Shown: positions 1 through 10,617, counted from the first letter of the stretch. The stretch: 64,000 nt of DNA from Serratia plymuthica NBRC 102599 (GCF_001590925.1 NZ_BCTU01000020.1:62001-126000), one strand, 5' to 3'. Notes: a model not told the origin generated them from the letters alone. Numbers and translations are program-made.

Positions 1-451
1 CATGGCGTTTTCATTTTGGCATTTCCCGGCGAAACACAAATGGTTAGCGCTCGTATTCCGCAGACAAGATGTTACCGAATAAACGCCGGCTCGCCGCCAC
101 ACCCTCTAAAAACCACTCAATCTGTCGCCAAGTTTTGCAAATCGGAAAAAATCGCCGCAATTACGTAACTGATTTAACTCGCCATTCGCATTTGCACCCC
201 TGCAGACCCGGTGATAGAAATAAGGCATCAGGCAATCCGATCGTTAAGTGTCGGTGCCATAACCTTTGGTTACCAATACCCTTACTTTTTGTATTGAATA
301 CGATAACTATTCTCACTATTATTGCGTTGCGTGTTCACTGCATTACCTCATGGATTGAAAACGTCGGCAGCCTGCGATCCTCATCGCGGCGCTTCGTCTG
401 GAACGTTCTTTATCGTCATCGGCCCAAAACCAGGGGCTCTGAGAAGGTTAT
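1..451. other. Intergenic region upstream of feoA
   Basis: No convincing gene is visible. An open frame starts at 69 and runs into feoA in another frame, but it has no recognisable protein family and overlaps a clear gene. In E. coli yhgF precedes feoA; its end is not seen here, so it is either outside the window or elsewhere. The region should hold the feo promoter; the only motif I can support is the Fur-box-like sequence at 302-320. Confidence 0.6.
302..320 (+). promoter_or_regulatory. Candidate Fur box upstream of feoABC
   Basis: GATAACTATTCTCACTATT matches 13 of 19 positions of the classic Fur consensus GATAATGATAATCATTATC. It lies about 130 bp before feoA, a Fur-repressed operon in E. 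coli. I did not find a convincing FNR site. The assignment is by motif and position only. Confidence 0.55.
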
Positions 452-676
452 ATGCATCTTCAACCTAAACGCTCTTATAAAATTGCCGGTTTCTCCAATG
501 ACATCGGCCCGGCCTATCGCCAGAAACTGTTATCGCTCGGCATGCTGCCCGGCTCATCGTTCGAAGTGGTGCGCGTCGCGCCGCTGGGGGACCCGATAGA
601 AATAAAAACCCGCCGCGTCAGCCTGGTGCTGCGCAGGAAAGATTTGGCCCTGATCCTGCTCGACGGCCAATCCTGA
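452..676 (+). CDS. feoA: FeoA, ferrous iron transport accessory protein
   Basis: This 74-residue protein matches E. coli FeoA (75 residues) over its whole length, with the conserved stretches [16 protein letters not shown] and [14 protein letters not shown]. FeoA is a small cytoplasmic SH3-like protein needed for Fe(II) uptake through FeoB. It is the first gene of feoABC and feoB begins about 70 bp downstream. A Fur-box-like sequence lies upstream, in keeping with iron repression. The start is the ATG that gives the normal family length. Confidence 0.96.
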   Translation: MHLQPKRSYKIAGFSNDIGPAYRQKLLSLGMLPGSSFEVVRVAPLGDPIEIKTRRVSLVLRRKDLALILLDGQS

Positions 677-746
677 CTCTGCGCCCTCTTGCCCCGGCCG
701 CGGCCCCACCGCCCGGCTCAATGTCCATTGACTGATATCACGCGAA

Positions 747-3065
747 ATGATGAAAAAACTCACTATTGGCTTAATAGGCAACCCCAATTCCGGTAAAACC
801 ACGCTGTTCAATCAGTTGACCGGGGCTCGCCAGCGGGTCGGCAACTGGGCAGGCGTGACGGTAGAGCGTAAAGAAGGCCAGTTCACCACGCCGCAATCCC
901 AGGTCAAACTGGTCGATCTGCCCGGCACCTATTCGCTGACCACCATCTCGGAGCAAACCTCGCTCGACGAGCAAATCGCCTGCCACTACATCCTGAGCGG
1001 CGATGCCGATCTGCTGATCAACGTCGTCGACGCCTCCAACCTTGAGCGCAACCTGTACCTGACGCTGCAACTGCTGGAACTGGGTATCCCCTGCATCATC
1101 GCGCTGAACATGCTGGATATCGCCAGAAGCCAGCAAATCGACATTGATATCGCTGCGCTGTCGGCACGCCTCGGCTGCCCGGTGGTGCCTCTGGTCTCCA
1201 CCAAGGCCGACGGTATCGGGGCGTTGAAGCAAATAATCGACCATCACCGGTTTAACGATCTGAAAGCGCTGGTGGACTATCCACCGTTACTGTTGAAGGA
1301 AATGGCTACCCTGAGCGATGCCATGCCGGAGGCGCTGCCGACGGAACAACGCCGCTGGCTGGCGCTGCAAATGCTGGAAGGCGATATTTACGGCCATCAA
1401 TTGGCCGGTAACGCTACCGCCCTGCTGCCTGCCGCCAGGCTGGCGCTGCAACAGCAGCAACAAGAAGATCCTGCGTTGGTGATTGCCGATGCGCGCTATC
1501 AGTCGATAGCCACTCTGTGTGATGCGGTCAGCAACTCGCAGCAAGCGATGCCAAACCGCCTGACCGAAGCGTTGGACAAGGTGATCCTCAACCGCTGGCT
1601 GGGGGTGCCCATCTTTTTGCTGGTGATGTACCTGATGTTCTTGCTGGCGATCAACCTCGGTGGCGCGCTGCAACCGATATTTGATATAGGTTCGGCGGCG
1701 ATCTTCATCCAGGGCATTCAATGGTTGGGCTACAGCCTGCACTTCCCTGAATGGCTGACGATTTTCCTGGCGCAGGGCGTTGGCGGCGGCATCAACACCG
1801 TACTGCCGCTGGTGCCGCAAATCGGCATGATGTACCTATTTTTGTCCTTTCTCGAAGACTCCGGCTACATGGCGCGTGCGGCATTTGTCATGGACCGCCT
1901 GATGCAGGCGCTCGGGCTGCCCGGTAAATCCTTTGTGCCGCTGATTGTCGGCTTCGGCTGCAACGTACCCTCCATCATGGGCGCCCGCACGCTGGATGCC
2001 CCGCGTGAACGCTTGATTACCATCATGATGGCGCCGTTCATGTCCTGCGGTGCCCGGTTGGCGATCTTCGCCGTCTTTGCCGCCGCCTTCTTCGGCCAGG
2101 ACGGCGCGGGCGTGGTGTTCTCGCTGTATATGCTCGGCATCGTGGTGGCGATCCTCACAGGGCTGGTGCTGAAGTACACCATCATGCGCGGCGAAGCCTC
2201 GCCGTTCGTCATGGAGTTGCCGGTTTATCACGTGCCGCACCTGAAAAGCCTGCTGCTGCAAACCTGGCAGCGGCTGAAAGGCTTTGTGCTGCGCGCCGGG
2301 AAAGTGATAGTGATCGCCAGCATCTTCATCGGCGGCCTGAACAGTTTTACGTTCAGCGGCAAGCCGGTCGATAACATCAATGATTCCGCGCTGGCGTCGG
2401 TGTCCAAAATGCTGACGCCGCTGCTGCAACCTATGGGCGTGCACAGCGACAACTGGCAAGCCACCGTCGGGCTGGTGACCGGGGCCATGGCGAAAGAAGT
2501 GGTGGTCGGCACGCTGAACACCCTGTACACCGCTGAACACATCAATAACACCGAGTTTGATGCCGCCAACTTTAACCTTTTGGACGAGCTGAGCGGTGCT
2601 GTGGAGACCACCTGGCAAGGACTGAAAGACACCTTCAGCCTGAGCGTGCTATCCAACCCCATCGAGGCCAGCAAGGGCGACGGGGAAATGGGCGTCAGTT
2701 CCATGGGCATGATGAGCAGCAAATTCGGCTCCGGCATCTCCGCTTACAGTTACCTGATCTTTGTGCTGCTGTACGTGCCCTGCGTCTCGGTGATGGGTGC
2801 AATCGCCCGCGAATCCAGCCGCGGCTGGATGACTTTCTCCATTCTCTGGGGGCTGAACGTGGCCTACTCGTTGGCCACGCTGTTTTACCAGATCGCCACC
2901 TTCAGCCAGCATCCGCGGTACAGCCTGACGGCCATCGCCATCGTGGCGCTGTTTAATCTGCTGATCCTGTTCTGCCTGCGCCGGGCGCGCAGCCGGGTAA
3001 CGGTACGTCTGGGCAAGGCGACGCCTGCCGCCTGTTGCCAGGGTGCTCAGGGTAACTGCCACTGA
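747..3065 (+). CDS. feoB: FeoB, Fe(II) transporter with N-terminal G domain
   Basis: At 772 residues it has the length of E. coli FeoB (773). The N-terminal G domain carries the P-loop GNPNSGKT (residues 11-18), the G3 motif DLPG and the G4 motif NMLD. From about residue 280 the protein is a polytopic membrane region with two Gate-type segments. The C-terminus is cysteine-rich (CCQGAQGNC), as in enterobacterial FeoB. It sits in the inner membrane and imports ferrous iron. Two ATGs are adjacent (747 and 750); the E. coli protein starts MKKLTIG, so 750 may be the true start. Its stop codon overlaps the feoC start by one base. Confidence 0.97.
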   Translation: MMKKLTIGLIGNPNSGKTTLFNQLTGARQRVGNWAGVTVERKEGQFTTPQSQVKLVDLPGTYSLTTISEQTSLDEQIACHYILSGDADLLINVVDASNLERNLYLTLQLLELGIPCIIALNMLDIARSQQIDIDIAALSARLGCPVVPLVSTKADGIGALKQIIDHHRFNDLKALVDYPPLLLKEMATLSDAMPEALPTEQRRWLALQMLEGDIYGHQLAGNATALLPAARLALQQQQQEDPALVIADARYQSIATLCDAVSNSQQAMPNRLTEALDKVILNRWLGVPIFLLVMYLMFLLAINLGGALQPIFDIGSAAIFIQGIQWLGYSLHFPEWLTIFLAQGVGGGINTVLPLVPQIGMMYLFLSFLEDSGYMARAAFVMDRLMQALGLPGKSFVPLIVGFGCNVPSIMGARTLDAPRERLITIMMAPFMSCGARLAIFAVFAAAFFGQDGAGVVFSLYMLGIVVAILTGLVLKYTIMRGEASPFVMELPVYHVPHLKSLLLQTWQRLKGFVLRAGKVIVIASIFIGGLNSFTFSGKPVDNINDSALASVSKMLTPLLQPMGVHSDNWQATVGLVTGAMAKEVVVGTLNTLYTAEHINNTEFDAANFNLLDELSGAVETTWQGLKDTFSLSVLSNPIEASKGDGEMGVSSMGMMSSKFGSGISAYSYLIFVLLYVPCVSVMGAIARESSRGWMTFSILWGLNVAYSLATLFYQIATFSQHPRYSLTAIAIVALFNLLILFCLRRARSRVTVRLGKATPAACCQGAQGNCH

Positions 3066-3301
3066 TGGCCGGCCTGCTGCAGATCCGCGATGCGTTGGCG
3101 CTGCATGGCAGCGCTCAGGCGCAACAACTCAGCCGCCAGTTGGCGACCCCACTGCCGCTGGTACTGGCGATGCTGGAACGTTTAACGGCGATGGGAAAAG
3201 TGGAGCGGGTTGAGCAGGATAACAGCGCCTGCCTGAGCGGCAGTTGCAAAAGCTGCCCGGAGGGCAAGGGGTGCGATACGGTGGTGTATCGGTTGAAATA
3301 A
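3065..3301 (+). CDS. feoC: FeoC, iron-sulfur winged-helix protein of the Feo system
   Basis: This 78-residue protein equals E. coli FeoC in length. The N-terminal half is a small winged-helix fold; Cys56, Cys61, Cys64 and Cys70 (CLSGSCKSC...C) match the FeoC cluster-binding cysteines. FeoC modulates FeoB stability or activity. The start codon overlaps the feoB stop by one base, which indicates translational coupling. A strong hairpin follows directly. Confidence 0.93.
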   Translation: MAGLLQIRDALALHGSAQAQQLSRQLATPLPLVLAMLERLTAMGKVERVEQDNSACLSGSCKSCPEGKGCDTVVYRLK

Positions 3302-3309
3302 TCGGAGCA

Positions 3310-3335
3310 GGGGCGCACATTATGCGCCCCTTGTT
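3310..3335 (+). terminator. Rho-independent terminator of feoABC
   Basis: Eight-base-pair stem GGGGCGCA/TGCGCCCC (3310-3317 and 3323-3330) with a 5-nt loop, followed by TTGTT. It lies between feoC and the convergent DUF1471 gene. Confidence 0.75.
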
Positions 3336-3347
3336 AATCAAGAATGA

Positions 3348-3629
3348 TTACTTGTCTTTATACACTTCGGCTGTCGCGCTGAACTTACCGTGTTCGCGGC
3401 CGGAGATAATCACATAATACTGACCACCTTTTTCATCGGCCTTCTTCGACAGTTCTTCTTTCGCATCCATCGGTGAAGTGGTTTGCGCGGTGGTGGTGAC
3501 CGTACCGATCTTCTCGTATTTACCCGGATTCTTGTCCAGATCTTCTTTGGTCAGCAAGGTTGCCGCCAGGGAGCTGAAAGACACGGAACCTACGACCAAC
3601 GCTGCAATAATCATTTTCAAAGATTTCAT
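3348..3629 (-). CDS. Secreted DUF1471 (YdgH/BhsA/McbA)-like small protein
   Basis: A 93-residue exported protein. It has a typical signal peptide (MKSLKMIIAALVVGSVSFSS, cleavage near SLA-A) and a short mature domain with the pattern of the DUF1471 family (KIGTVTTTAQT, then a predicted beta-rich end with YYVIISGREHGKFSATAEVYK). Family members are small periplasmic or surface stress-response proteins. I place the start at the ATG at 3629 because GAGAGG lies 7 nt upstream; upstream TTG and ATG codons in the same frame overlap that ribosome site. It is convergent with feoABC and not in an operon. The exact subfamily is not resolved. Confidence 0.8.
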   Translation of the reverse strand: MKSLKMIIAALVVGSVSFSSLAATLLTKEDLDKNPGKYEKIGTVTTTAQTTSPMDAKEELSKKADEKGGQYYVIISGREHGKFSATAEVYKDK

Positions 3630-3888
3630 TACCATACCTCTCAAGGGAAGATTTATTTGTTATGAAAGCCGTCCAGGGGTACATGCGTAATAACACCGGC
3701 TGCCGTGACATCTTCAGACCTCGTTGCTTTCCCTGACGAGAATCCTTTTCCCAGAGACGAAACGTCAAAGCGAAAAAATCCGCGAGCGGTTTTTCAGTTT
3801 TCAGCCAACGCATCTACCCCACTAAGTATCGAACAGGTTTCTTTTTTATCCACTGAGCGGCCATTTCTTTAGCGCTTTATTGTGCGTT

Positions 3889-4671
3889 TTAGCGCGGAAT
3901 GCCACCTTCGGTCACAAAGGTACGGATAATCTCGGCAAATTCATCAGGGTGAGAAATGAAGGGCGCATGAGCGGCTTTCGCCATGACCACCGACGATGAG
4001 TGCGGCCAACTGACATCCAGCAGCCCGGCGACCTTGCGCGGCACCACCCCGTCCAGATAACCGTATATACGCAACAGCGGCAGGGTCAGTTCCGCCATCG
4101 GCAGGCGTAAATCCGTGGTGCGCAGCATCTCCAGGCCACCGTTCAGCACCTCGACGCTCGGCATCGGCTGATTCAACACCACCGATTTCAGCAGGCGTGC
4201 GTCCTGCCGTGCGCTTGCCGTACCCAGGGTTTGTAATGCCAGAAAGCGTTCTACGGTGCGCTGGAAGTCCTGACTCAACTGATGCTGAAAACCGCTCAGC
4301 ACCTCTGGGCGAATCCCCGGCCAGTCGTCCTGCGCGGCAAAGTACGGCGAGGAAGCCACGGTGATCAATCCGCGTACCCGCTGAGGCTGCGTCAGCGCAA
4401 TCTGGCCGGCCACCAGCCCGCCGAGCGACCAGCCCAACCACCAGGCCTGTGGCGGTGCGGCGGCCAACACGATCTCCGCCATCTGCGCGAGCGACATGCC
4501 GCCAAATCCCTGACTGCGGCCATAGCCCGGCAGATCGACCAGATGCAGGCGAAAATGCGGCGTCAGCCGCTCAAGCGTGCAACCCCATACCTCCGCATTC
4601 AGTCCCCATCCGTGCAGCAGCACAAGATCGCGTTCGCCTTCACCTATTGTTTGCCAGTACAGCGCTGTCAT
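3889..4671 (-). CDS. bioH: BioH, pimeloyl-ACP methyl ester carboxylesterase
   Basis: This 260-residue alpha/beta hydrolase closely matches E. coli BioH (256). The catalytic triad is visible at the family positions: Ser82 in GWSLGG, Asp207 in GYLDGV and His235 in AKAAHAP. BioH removes the methyl group from pimeloyl-ACP methyl ester, ending the disguised fatty acid route to pimelate in biotin synthesis. It acts in the cytoplasm and is transcribed alone, divergent from gntX as in E. coli. Confidence 0.96.
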   Translation of the reverse strand: MTALYWQTIGEGERDLVLLHGWGLNAEVWGCTLERLTPHFRLHLVDLPGYGRSQGFGGMSLAQMAEIVLAAAPPQAWWLGWSLGGLVAGQIALTQPQRVRGLITVASSPYFAAQDDWPGIRPEVLSGFQHQLSQDFQRTVERFLALQTLGTASARQDARLLKSVVLNQPMPSVEVLNGGLEMLRTTDLRLPMAELTLPLLRIYGYLDGVVPRKVAGLLDVSWPHSSSVVMAKAAHAPFISHPDEFAEIIRTFVTEGGIPR

Positions 4672-4713
4672 CAGTTATTGTCCTTTCATTCTCATCCGTC
4701 AGGGAGGACGGCC

Positions 4714-5397
4714 ATGCTATCAATCCACAGCCGCTGTTGGCTATGCCGGCAGCCATTATGCCTCAGCCGCCACGGCATCTGTAGTTACTGCCTGCGCCAT
4801 CTGCCGGCCAAACCGCTGTGCTGCCCCTGCTGCGGTCTGCCCGCCGGCGACGCCGCACACCCCTGCGGCCGCTGCCTGCAACGGCCACCGCCCTGGCAGG
4901 CGTTGGTGTTCGTCGGCGACTACGTCGCGCCGCTGCGTCAACTGATCAAAAAATTCAAGTTTCAGCACGCACCGGAACTGGCGCCGCTGCTGGCACGGCT
5001 GATATTGCTAAACTGGCAACGGGCGCACAGAGAGCAGTATCTGAACAGACCCGATATGATTTTAGCGGTACCCTTGCAGGCTAAACGCTGCTGGCGACGC
5101 GGCTATAACCAGAGCGATCTGCTGGCGCGGCCGCTGGCGCACTGGCTGGGTTGCGATTATCGCCCTGCCGCCCTGAGGCGGGTACGAAAAACCGCTCCAC
5201 AGCAGCGGCTGCCTGCCCGTATGCGCAGGCGCAACCTGCGTGGCGCCTTTCGTTGCCATGAGCCGCTGGCAGGCCGACACGTTGCCCTGTTGGATGATGT
5301 GGTGACGACCGGCAGCACGGTGGCAGAAATCAGCAGGCTCTTGCTGCGGCAAGGGGCGGCATCGATACAAATCTGGTGCGTTTGCCGCACATTGTAG
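4714..5397 (+). CDS. gntX: GntX/ComF-family phosphoribosyltransferase-like protein
   Basis: This 227-residue protein has the length of E. coli GntX (YhgH). The N-terminus holds a zinc-ribbon-like set of cysteines (CWLC, CSYC, CCPCC, CGRC), and the C-terminal half is a phosphoribosyltransferase fold with the PRPP loop LLDDVVTTGSTVAE. The family includes ComF of naturally competent bacteria. The E. coli role, linked to gluconate use or DNA uptake, is weakly defined. The start at 4714 has AGGGAGG 7 nt upstream; the frame stays open far upstream, antisense to bioH, but that is a shadow. nfuA follows after 58 bp. Confidence 0.92.
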   Translation: MLSIHSRCWLCRQPLCLSRHGICSYCLRHLPAKPLCCPCCGLPAGDAAHPCGRCLQRPPPWQALVFVGDYVAPLRQLIKKFKFQHAPELAPLLARLILLNWQRAHREQYLNRPDMILAVPLQAKRCWRRGYNQSDLLARPLAHWLGCDYRPAALRRVRKTAPQQRLPARMRRRNLRGAFRCHEPLAGRHVALLDDVVTTGSTVAEISRLLLRQGAASIQIWCVCRTL

Positions 5398-5455
5398 TGC
5401 CACCGCAATGGGCGTATTATAACCGACAATAGAAGTCAACTACTGAGCTAATGCT

Positions 5456-6031
5456 ATGATTCGTATAACAGATACCGCACAGGAACACTTTGCCAAACTG
5501 CTGGCAAATCAAGAAGAAGGCACCCAAATCCGCGTATTCGTGATCAACCCGGGTACGCCTACGGCCGAATGCGGTGTCTCTTATTGCCCGCCGGATGCCG
5601 TGGAAGCGACAGACACCGAGCTGAAATTCGAAAAGCTGTCCGCCTATATTGACGAGCTGAGCAAACCTTATCTGGACGACGCCGAAATCGACTTCGTCAC
5701 CGACCAGTTGGGTTCGCAGCTGACGCTGAAAGCGCCAAACGCCAAAATGCGCAAGGTCGACGACAACGCCCCGCTGATGGAACGCGTCGAATACGTGCTG
5801 CAATCGCAGATCAACCCACAGCTGGCAGGCCACGGCGGCCGCGTAACGCTGATGGAAATCACCGACGACAGTTTGGCGATCCTGCAGTTCGGCGGCGGCT
5901 GTAACGGCTGTTCAATGGTCGACGTAACGCTGAAAGAAGGGATCGAGAAAGAGCTGCTGCAGAAGTTCCCTGAGCTGAAAGGCGTGCGCGATCTGACCGA
6001 GCATCAGCGCGGCGAGCACTCTTACTACTGA
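5456..6031 (+). CDS. nfuA: NfuA, Fe-S cluster carrier protein
   Basis: The 191-residue length is identical to E. coli NfuA. The N-terminal half is a degenerate A-type scaffold domain and the C-terminal half is the Nfu domain with the cluster-binding pair Cys149 and Cys152 in GGGCNGCSM. NfuA carries 4Fe-4S clusters to client enzymes, especially under oxidative stress or iron limitation. It follows gntX on the same strand, as in E. coli, and ends at a strong bidirectional hairpin. Confidence 0.97.
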   Translation: MIRITDTAQEHFAKLLANQEEGTQIRVFVINPGTPTAECGVSYCPPDAVEATDTELKFEKLSAYIDELSKPYLDDAEIDFVTDQLGSQLTLKAPNAKMRKVDDNAPLMERVEYVLQSQINPQLAGHGGRVTLMEITDDSLAILQFGGGCNGCSMVDVTLKEGIEKELLQKFPELKGVRDLTEHQRGEHSYY

Positions 6032-6066
6032 TCCCGCTCTCCAGGCAATAGCCTGGAAACGGAAAG

Positions 6067-6105
6067 AAAAATGCCGGATTGGCTTCGCCAACTCCGGCAT
6101 TTTTA
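6067..6105. terminator. Bidirectional terminator between nfuA and malQ
   Basis: The outer stem ATGCCGGA/TCCGGCAT and inner stem TTGGC/GCCAA form a long hairpin. It is flanked by an A-run on the left and TTTTT on the right, so it can end both nfuA (+) and malPQ (-). Confidence 0.8.
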
Positions 6106-6111
6106 TGACAA

Positions 6112-8202
6112 TTACCCCACCGACACCGTTCGCCGCCGCTTGTCCAGATCCTTCAGCAACCGGTTAACTTGCTGATCGGCAAACATCTCCTCGAGGGTTT
6201 TGTTCAGTTTACGCCGCCAGTTTGGGTACTGATCGCTGGTGCCGGGAATATTGACCGGTTCGGCCATGTCCAGCCAGTCTTCCGGCTGCAGGCCCAGCAG
6301 TGCGCTGGCGCTGTCGGCAACATAGCGCTGCAAGCCACGGTTGAGCAGCGGGCTCATGTTCAGCAACGCCGCCTTCTTGCCCACCTTCTGCGGCACACAG
6401 CCATAATGATGCAATCCGTCCAGCAACCCCTGTTTGGCGCGCTCACGATCGGCAAACAATTCTTTCAGGATCTCCGCATCCGGATACAGCCCCAGTTGGT
6501 TGCCCAGTTGCAGATCGCCGCTCTGCCAATAACCGCGCAGCGTCGGCAGGTCATGCGTGGTGATGGTCGCCATCGCCTGCACCGGGTAGGCCTGCGGCGC
6601 ACGGAAGTGGTTCTCGCCGTCACGCTCGAAATACAGCACCTTATAAGAATAGACGCCGCTGTCGCGCAGCTTGGCGACAATCTCGACCGGCACGGTCCCG
6701 AGGTCTTCGCCAATCACCATACAGCGGTGACGCTGGCTCTCCAGCGCCAACACCGCCAACAGGTCATCCACCGGGTATTTCACGTAAGCGCCATGATCGG
6801 CGGTTTCACCGTAGGGGATCCACCACAGGCGCAGCAGCGCCATTACGTGGTCAATGCGCAGCGCACCGCAGCTGGTCATATTGGCGCGCAACAGATCGAT
6901 AAACGGCTGATAACCCCGCGCCGCCATCACGTGCGGATCCATCGGCGGCAGCCCCCAGTTTTGCCCCAACGGGCCCAGAATGTCCGGCGGCGCGCCAACC
7001 GACGCTTTCAGGCAATAAAGATCCGGCTCGCACCAGGTTTCCGAACCGCCCTCCGCCACGCCTACCGCCAAATCGCGGTACAGGCCAATCGGCATTTGCT
7101 GTTGCTGGCTCCGGCGGAAACAGTCGGCGAACTGGCTGGCGGCCAACCACTGCAACCACAGATAGAAGGTCACCGAATCCTGCTGTTGCCGGCAAAACTG
7201 CTTCACTGCGGCGCTGTCGCCCTGCCGATATTGCTCAGGCCAGGCCGGCCAGCCCCACAGGCTGCCGTCAGCGGCGGCAAGATGAGCATGCAATGCGTCA
7301 AACGCCGCCTGCTGATACAGGCTGTCGCCACCGTCGGCAACAAGCTGCTCGAACGCCTGACGCTGTTCGTCACCGGCTTTACGCCCCTGGAACAACGGGA
7401 ACGCCAGCTTCAGCGCCGCCAGCTTGAGCTGCGTCACCGTGCTGTAATCCACCCGTTCGCTGCTGCGTGCTTTGGTCAGCTGTTTTTGCGTGGCCGGCTT
7501 CAGCCACCATTTTTGCGCCGCATCGCTGCTCTGGAACTCTTCCACCGCGTTCACATCGATATACACCACGTTCAGCCAGCGTCGCGACGACGGGCTGTAC
7601 GGGCTGGCGCTTTCCGGGTTCGCCGGATACAGCGCGTGGATCGGGTTCAGCCCGACAAAAGCGCCGCCCCGTTCCCCAACCTGCTCCACCATTTGCCGCA
7701 GATCGCCAAAATCGCCGATACCCCAGTTACGATCGGAGCGCAGGGTGTAAAGCTGGACGCAAGCGCCCCACAGCTTTTGTCCGGTCAGCAGCGCGTCCGG
7801 CTCAAAGCAGCGTTTCGGCGCAACAATCAACCGGCACTGCCACTGCCGTTCGTCCTGGGTCAGCGTCAGTTGGTGATAACCCGCCGGCAACTCGCCCGGC
7901 AGGGTAAGGGTTTTACGCGCGCCAGCGCGCCCCTGTTGCCGGCCACCGTCTTCACGCAGCAGAGTCCAGAGATACTCGCCGCTGCCCGCAAGCGGCAACG
8001 CCACCGGCGCGCCCTGATAGAACACCTTGACCGCCGGCAGCGGCGTCACCGCAGCCTCCAGCGGCGCGGCAGTCCGCCCCATGGCCTCCAGCAGTTTGCG
8101 CTTGGTGTCCTGCGCGATCGCCTGCTGTTTCCCATGAGCGTTAATATAATCAGCGGCAATACCCGCCTGAGCGGCCGCCTGATCGATGCGCTTGCGATCC
8201 AT
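6112..8202 (-). CDS. malQ: MalQ, 4-alpha-glucanotransferase (amylomaltase)
   Basis: A 696-residue GH77 enzyme (E. coli MalQ 694). The barrel motifs are visible: the nucleophile region RIDHVMALLRLWWIP, the acid/base region VIGEDLGTVP and the late histidine in TTHDLPTLRG. MalQ transfers maltodextrinyl groups between maltooligosaccharides in the cytoplasm, releasing glucose and building chains that MalP can phosphorolyse. It is the second gene after malP, 9 bp downstream, so malPQ is one operon. It ends at the terminator shared with nfuA. Confidence 0.97.
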   Translation of the reverse strand: MDRKRIDQAAAQAGIAADYINAHGKQQAIAQDTKRKLLEAMGRTAAPLEAAVTPLPAVKVFYQGAPVALPLAGSGEYLWTLLREDGGRQQGRAGARKTLTLPGELPAGYHQLTLTQDERQWQCRLIVAPKRCFEPDALLTGQKLWGACVQLYTLRSDRNWGIGDFGDLRQMVEQVGERGGAFVGLNPIHALYPANPESASPYSPSSRRWLNVVYIDVNAVEEFQSSDAAQKWWLKPATQKQLTKARSSERVDYSTVTQLKLAALKLAFPLFQGRKAGDEQRQAFEQLVADGGDSLYQQAAFDALHAHLAAADGSLWGWPAWPEQYRQGDSAAVKQFCRQQQDSVTFYLWLQWLAASQFADCFRRSQQQQMPIGLYRDLAVGVAEGGSETWCEPDLYCLKASVGAPPDILGPLGQNWGLPPMDPHVMAARGYQPFIDLLRANMTSCGALRIDHVMALLRLWWIPYGETADHGAYVKYPVDDLLAVLALESQRHRCMVIGEDLGTVPVEIVAKLRDSGVYSYKVLYFERDGENHFRAPQAYPVQAMATITTHDLPTLRGYWQSGDLQLGNQLGLYPDAEILKELFADRERAKQGLLDGLHHYGCVPQKVGKKAALLNMSPLLNRGLQRYVADSASALLGLQPEDWLDMAEPVNIPGTSDQYPNWRRKLNKTLEEMFADQQVNRLLKDLDKRRRTVSVG

Positions 8203-8211
8203 TCGCTCTCC

Positions 8212-10617
8212 TTAACGCTTGGCTTGCCAGATACGCTGTTGGTAGTCGCGGATCGAACGATCCGAACTGAACATACCGACCCGCGCGGTGTTAAGAATAG
8301 TGCGGCGTGTCCATTCGTCCTGGTCACGATACAGCTCGTCTACCTGCCGTTGAGCCTGGCAGTACGAAGCGAAGTCGGCCAGCACCAGATAAGGGTCACC
8401 GCCTTCCAGCAAGCTGTGCAACATCATGTCGAAGGCATGCTTGTCGCCATGGCTGAAGGCGCCGCTCGCCAACTCGTCGAGGATCGCCTTCAGGTGTTTG
8501 TCCTTCTTGCGGTAGCTGAGTGGGTCGTAGCCTTTGGCCAGCAGCGCCTTCACCTGATCGACGGTATTGCCGAAGATAAAGATATTGTCTTCGCCCACCT
8601 GCTCGGCGATCTCCACATTGGCCCCGTCCAGCGTACCGACGGTCAGCGCGCCGTTCAGCGCCAGCTTCATGTTGCCGGTGCCGGACGCCTCTTTGCCGGC
8701 GGTAGAGATCTGTTCGGAGATATCCGCGGCCGGGATCATCAGTTCAGCGACGGAAACGCGGTAGTCGGGAATAAACGCCACTTTCAGCCGATCCTTCACC
8801 AGCGGATCGTTGTTGATCACCGAAGCCGCCTGATTGATCGCATAAATGATGTTCTTCGCCAGATAGTAGCCCGGCGCCGCTTTGGCCCCGAACAGGAATA
8901 CCCGAGGCACGATGTCCAGATTCGGATTGTCACGCAGTTGGCGATACAGCGACAGAATGTGCAACAGGTTCAAATGCTGGCGTTTGTATTCGTGCAGGCG
9001 CTTGATCTGCACGTCGAAAATGGCGTCCGGGTTCAGCGTCAGGCCCATTACGCCGTGCACGTAGTTTGCCAAGGCGACTTTGTTATCGCGTTTGATTTGC
9101 TGATAACGCTGGCGGAACGCTGCGTCGTCGGCATATTTTTCCAGCCCTTTCAGCGCGTCGAGATCGTTGGCCCACTCGACCTTCAGCGTCTCGTCAATCA
9201 GCCCCGACAGCGCCGGGTTACACTGTTTCAGCCAGCGGCGCGGCGTGATGCCGTTGGTGACGTTGTGGAATTTGTTCGGCCACAGCTGGTGATATTCCGG
9301 GAACAGGTCTTTCACCACCAGGTCGGAGTGCAGCTGCGCTACGCCGTTGACCGCAAAGCCGCTGACCACGCACAGGTTAGCCATGCGCACCTGTTTGTCA
9401 TGGTGTACCGCCAGCTTGGCCCACACCGCCTTGTCGCCCGGCCAGTGTTTATCCACCAGCTTTTTGAAGTTGGCGTTGATCTGCTTGATGATGGAGAAAT
9501 GACGCGGCAGCAGGCTGCGTACCAGCTTCTCGTCCCAGCACTCCAGCGCCTCAGGCATCAGGGTGTGGTTGGTGTAGGCAAAGGTGTTGCTGGTGATCGC
9601 CCAGGCGGCATCCCATTCCAACTGATGCTCATCCAGCAGAATGCGCAGCATTTCCGGGATGGCGATGGTGGGGTGAGTGTCGTTGAGTTGAATCACTTCA
9701 TACTTAGGCAGGTCTTCGATCTTGCGGCCGGCCTGATGGTGTTTGCGCAGGATATCCGCCACCGAACAGGCGCACTGGAAATATTGCTGCATCAGGCGCA
9801 GACGCTTGCCCGCCTGATGGTTGTCGTTCGGGTACAGTACCTTGGTCAGCTTGGCGGCTTCTACGCCCTGCTTCTCCGCCTGCAGGAATTTGCCGTCGTT
9901 GAAATCCCCCAGATCGAACGGGTGCTGATGGGTCGCCTGCCACAGGCGCAGAGGTTGGGTCACGCCATTACGGAAGCCCAGCACCGGCAGATCCCAAGCT
10001 TCGCCACGCAGGGTAAACGCCGGACGCCACAGTTCGCGGCCATCGGCCAGTTTTTCCAGTTTCCCGCCGATACCCACATCCACCGACAGCGCGGCATTGT
10101 GCTGGAACCACGGGTAGCTTTCGCGCTGCCAGTTATCCGGCGCTTCTTGCTGCTGACCTTCGCTGAACGACTGGCGGAACAGCCCGTATTGGTAATTGAG
10201 GCCATAACCGGTGGCCGGTTGCTCCACCGTCGCCATCGAATCCAGGAAACAGGCCGCCAGGCGCCCCAGCCCGCCGTTGCCCAGTGCCGGATCGGTTTCC
10301 TGCTCGAGCAGATCCGCCAGCTTGATATCCTGCTCCGCCAGCGCCTGTTCGACGGTGTCGTACCAGCCCAGGTTAATCAGGTTATTCGCCGTCAGGCGGC
10401 CAATCAGAAACTCCATCGAAATATAGTTCACATGGCGCAACGGCTTGGCGCTTTTGCGTGGCGCAGGCTGCGCAGCAAGCTGCTCGGCCAGCGCGCGGCT
10501 TACCGCCTCCCACCATTGGTGCTGGGTCATCTGTTGTGCAGAACTGAGGCCAAACCGTTGCCACTGACGGGTCAGTGCCGCCAGAAAAGCATCCTTTTTA
10601 AGCATAGGCTGTGACAT
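8212..10617 (-). CDS. malP: MalP, maltodextrin phosphorylase
   Basis: An 801-residue GT35 phosphorylase that aligns along its length with E. coli MalP (797), beginning MSQPML and ending [14 protein letters not shown]. The pyridoxal phosphate region [14 protein letters not shown] and [12 protein letters not shown] are present. It releases glucose-1-phosphate from maltodextrins. The N-terminal half and its position next to malQ and malT separate it from the paralogue glgP in this window. Candidate MalT boxes lie 68-101 bp upstream. Confidence 0.97.
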   Translation of the reverse strand: MSQPMLKKDAFLAALTRQWQRFGLSSAQQMTQHQWWEAVSRALAEQLAAQPAPRKSAKPLRHVNYISMEFLIGRLTANNLINLGWYDTVEQALAEQDIKLADLLEQETDPALGNGGLGRLAACFLDSMATVEQPATGYGLNYQYGLFRQSFSEGQQQEAPDNWQRESYPWFQHNAALSVDVGIGGKLEKLADGRELWRPAFTLRGEAWDLPVLGFRNGVTQPLRLWQATHQHPFDLGDFNDGKFLQAEKQGVEAAKLTKVLYPNDNHQAGKRLRLMQQYFQCACSVADILRKHHQAGRKIEDLPKYEVIQLNDTHPTIAIPEMLRILLDEHQLEWDAAWAITSNTFAYTNHTLMPEALECWDEKLVRSLLPRHFSIIKQINANFKKLVDKHWPGDKAVWAKLAVHHDKQVRMANLCVVSGFAVNGVAQLHSDLVVKDLFPEYHQLWPNKFHNVTNGITPRRWLKQCNPALSGLIDETLKVEWANDLDALKGLEKYADDAAFRQRYQQIKRDNKVALANYVHGVMGLTLNPDAIFDVQIKRLHEYKRQHLNLLHILSLYRQLRDNPNLDIVPRVFLFGAKAAPGYYLAKNIIYAINQAASVINNDPLVKDRLKVAFIPDYRVSVAELMIPAADISEQISTAGKEASGTGNMKLALNGALTVGTLDGANVEIAEQVGEDNIFIFGNTVDQVKALLAKGYDPLSYRKKDKHLKAILDELASGAFSHGDKHAFDMMLHSLLEGGDPYLVLADFASYCQAQRQVDELYRDQDEWTRRTILNTARVGMFSSDRSIRDYQQRIWQAKR

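Noticed and set aside
69-599. A 176-codon forward ORF before feoA
   Set aside because: It overlaps feoA in another frame, and the residues show no recognisable domain or ribosome site.
6169-10614. A 1481-codon forward ORF
   Set aside because: It is exactly antisense to malQ and malP, which are well conserved; high-GC genes give long open antisense frames.
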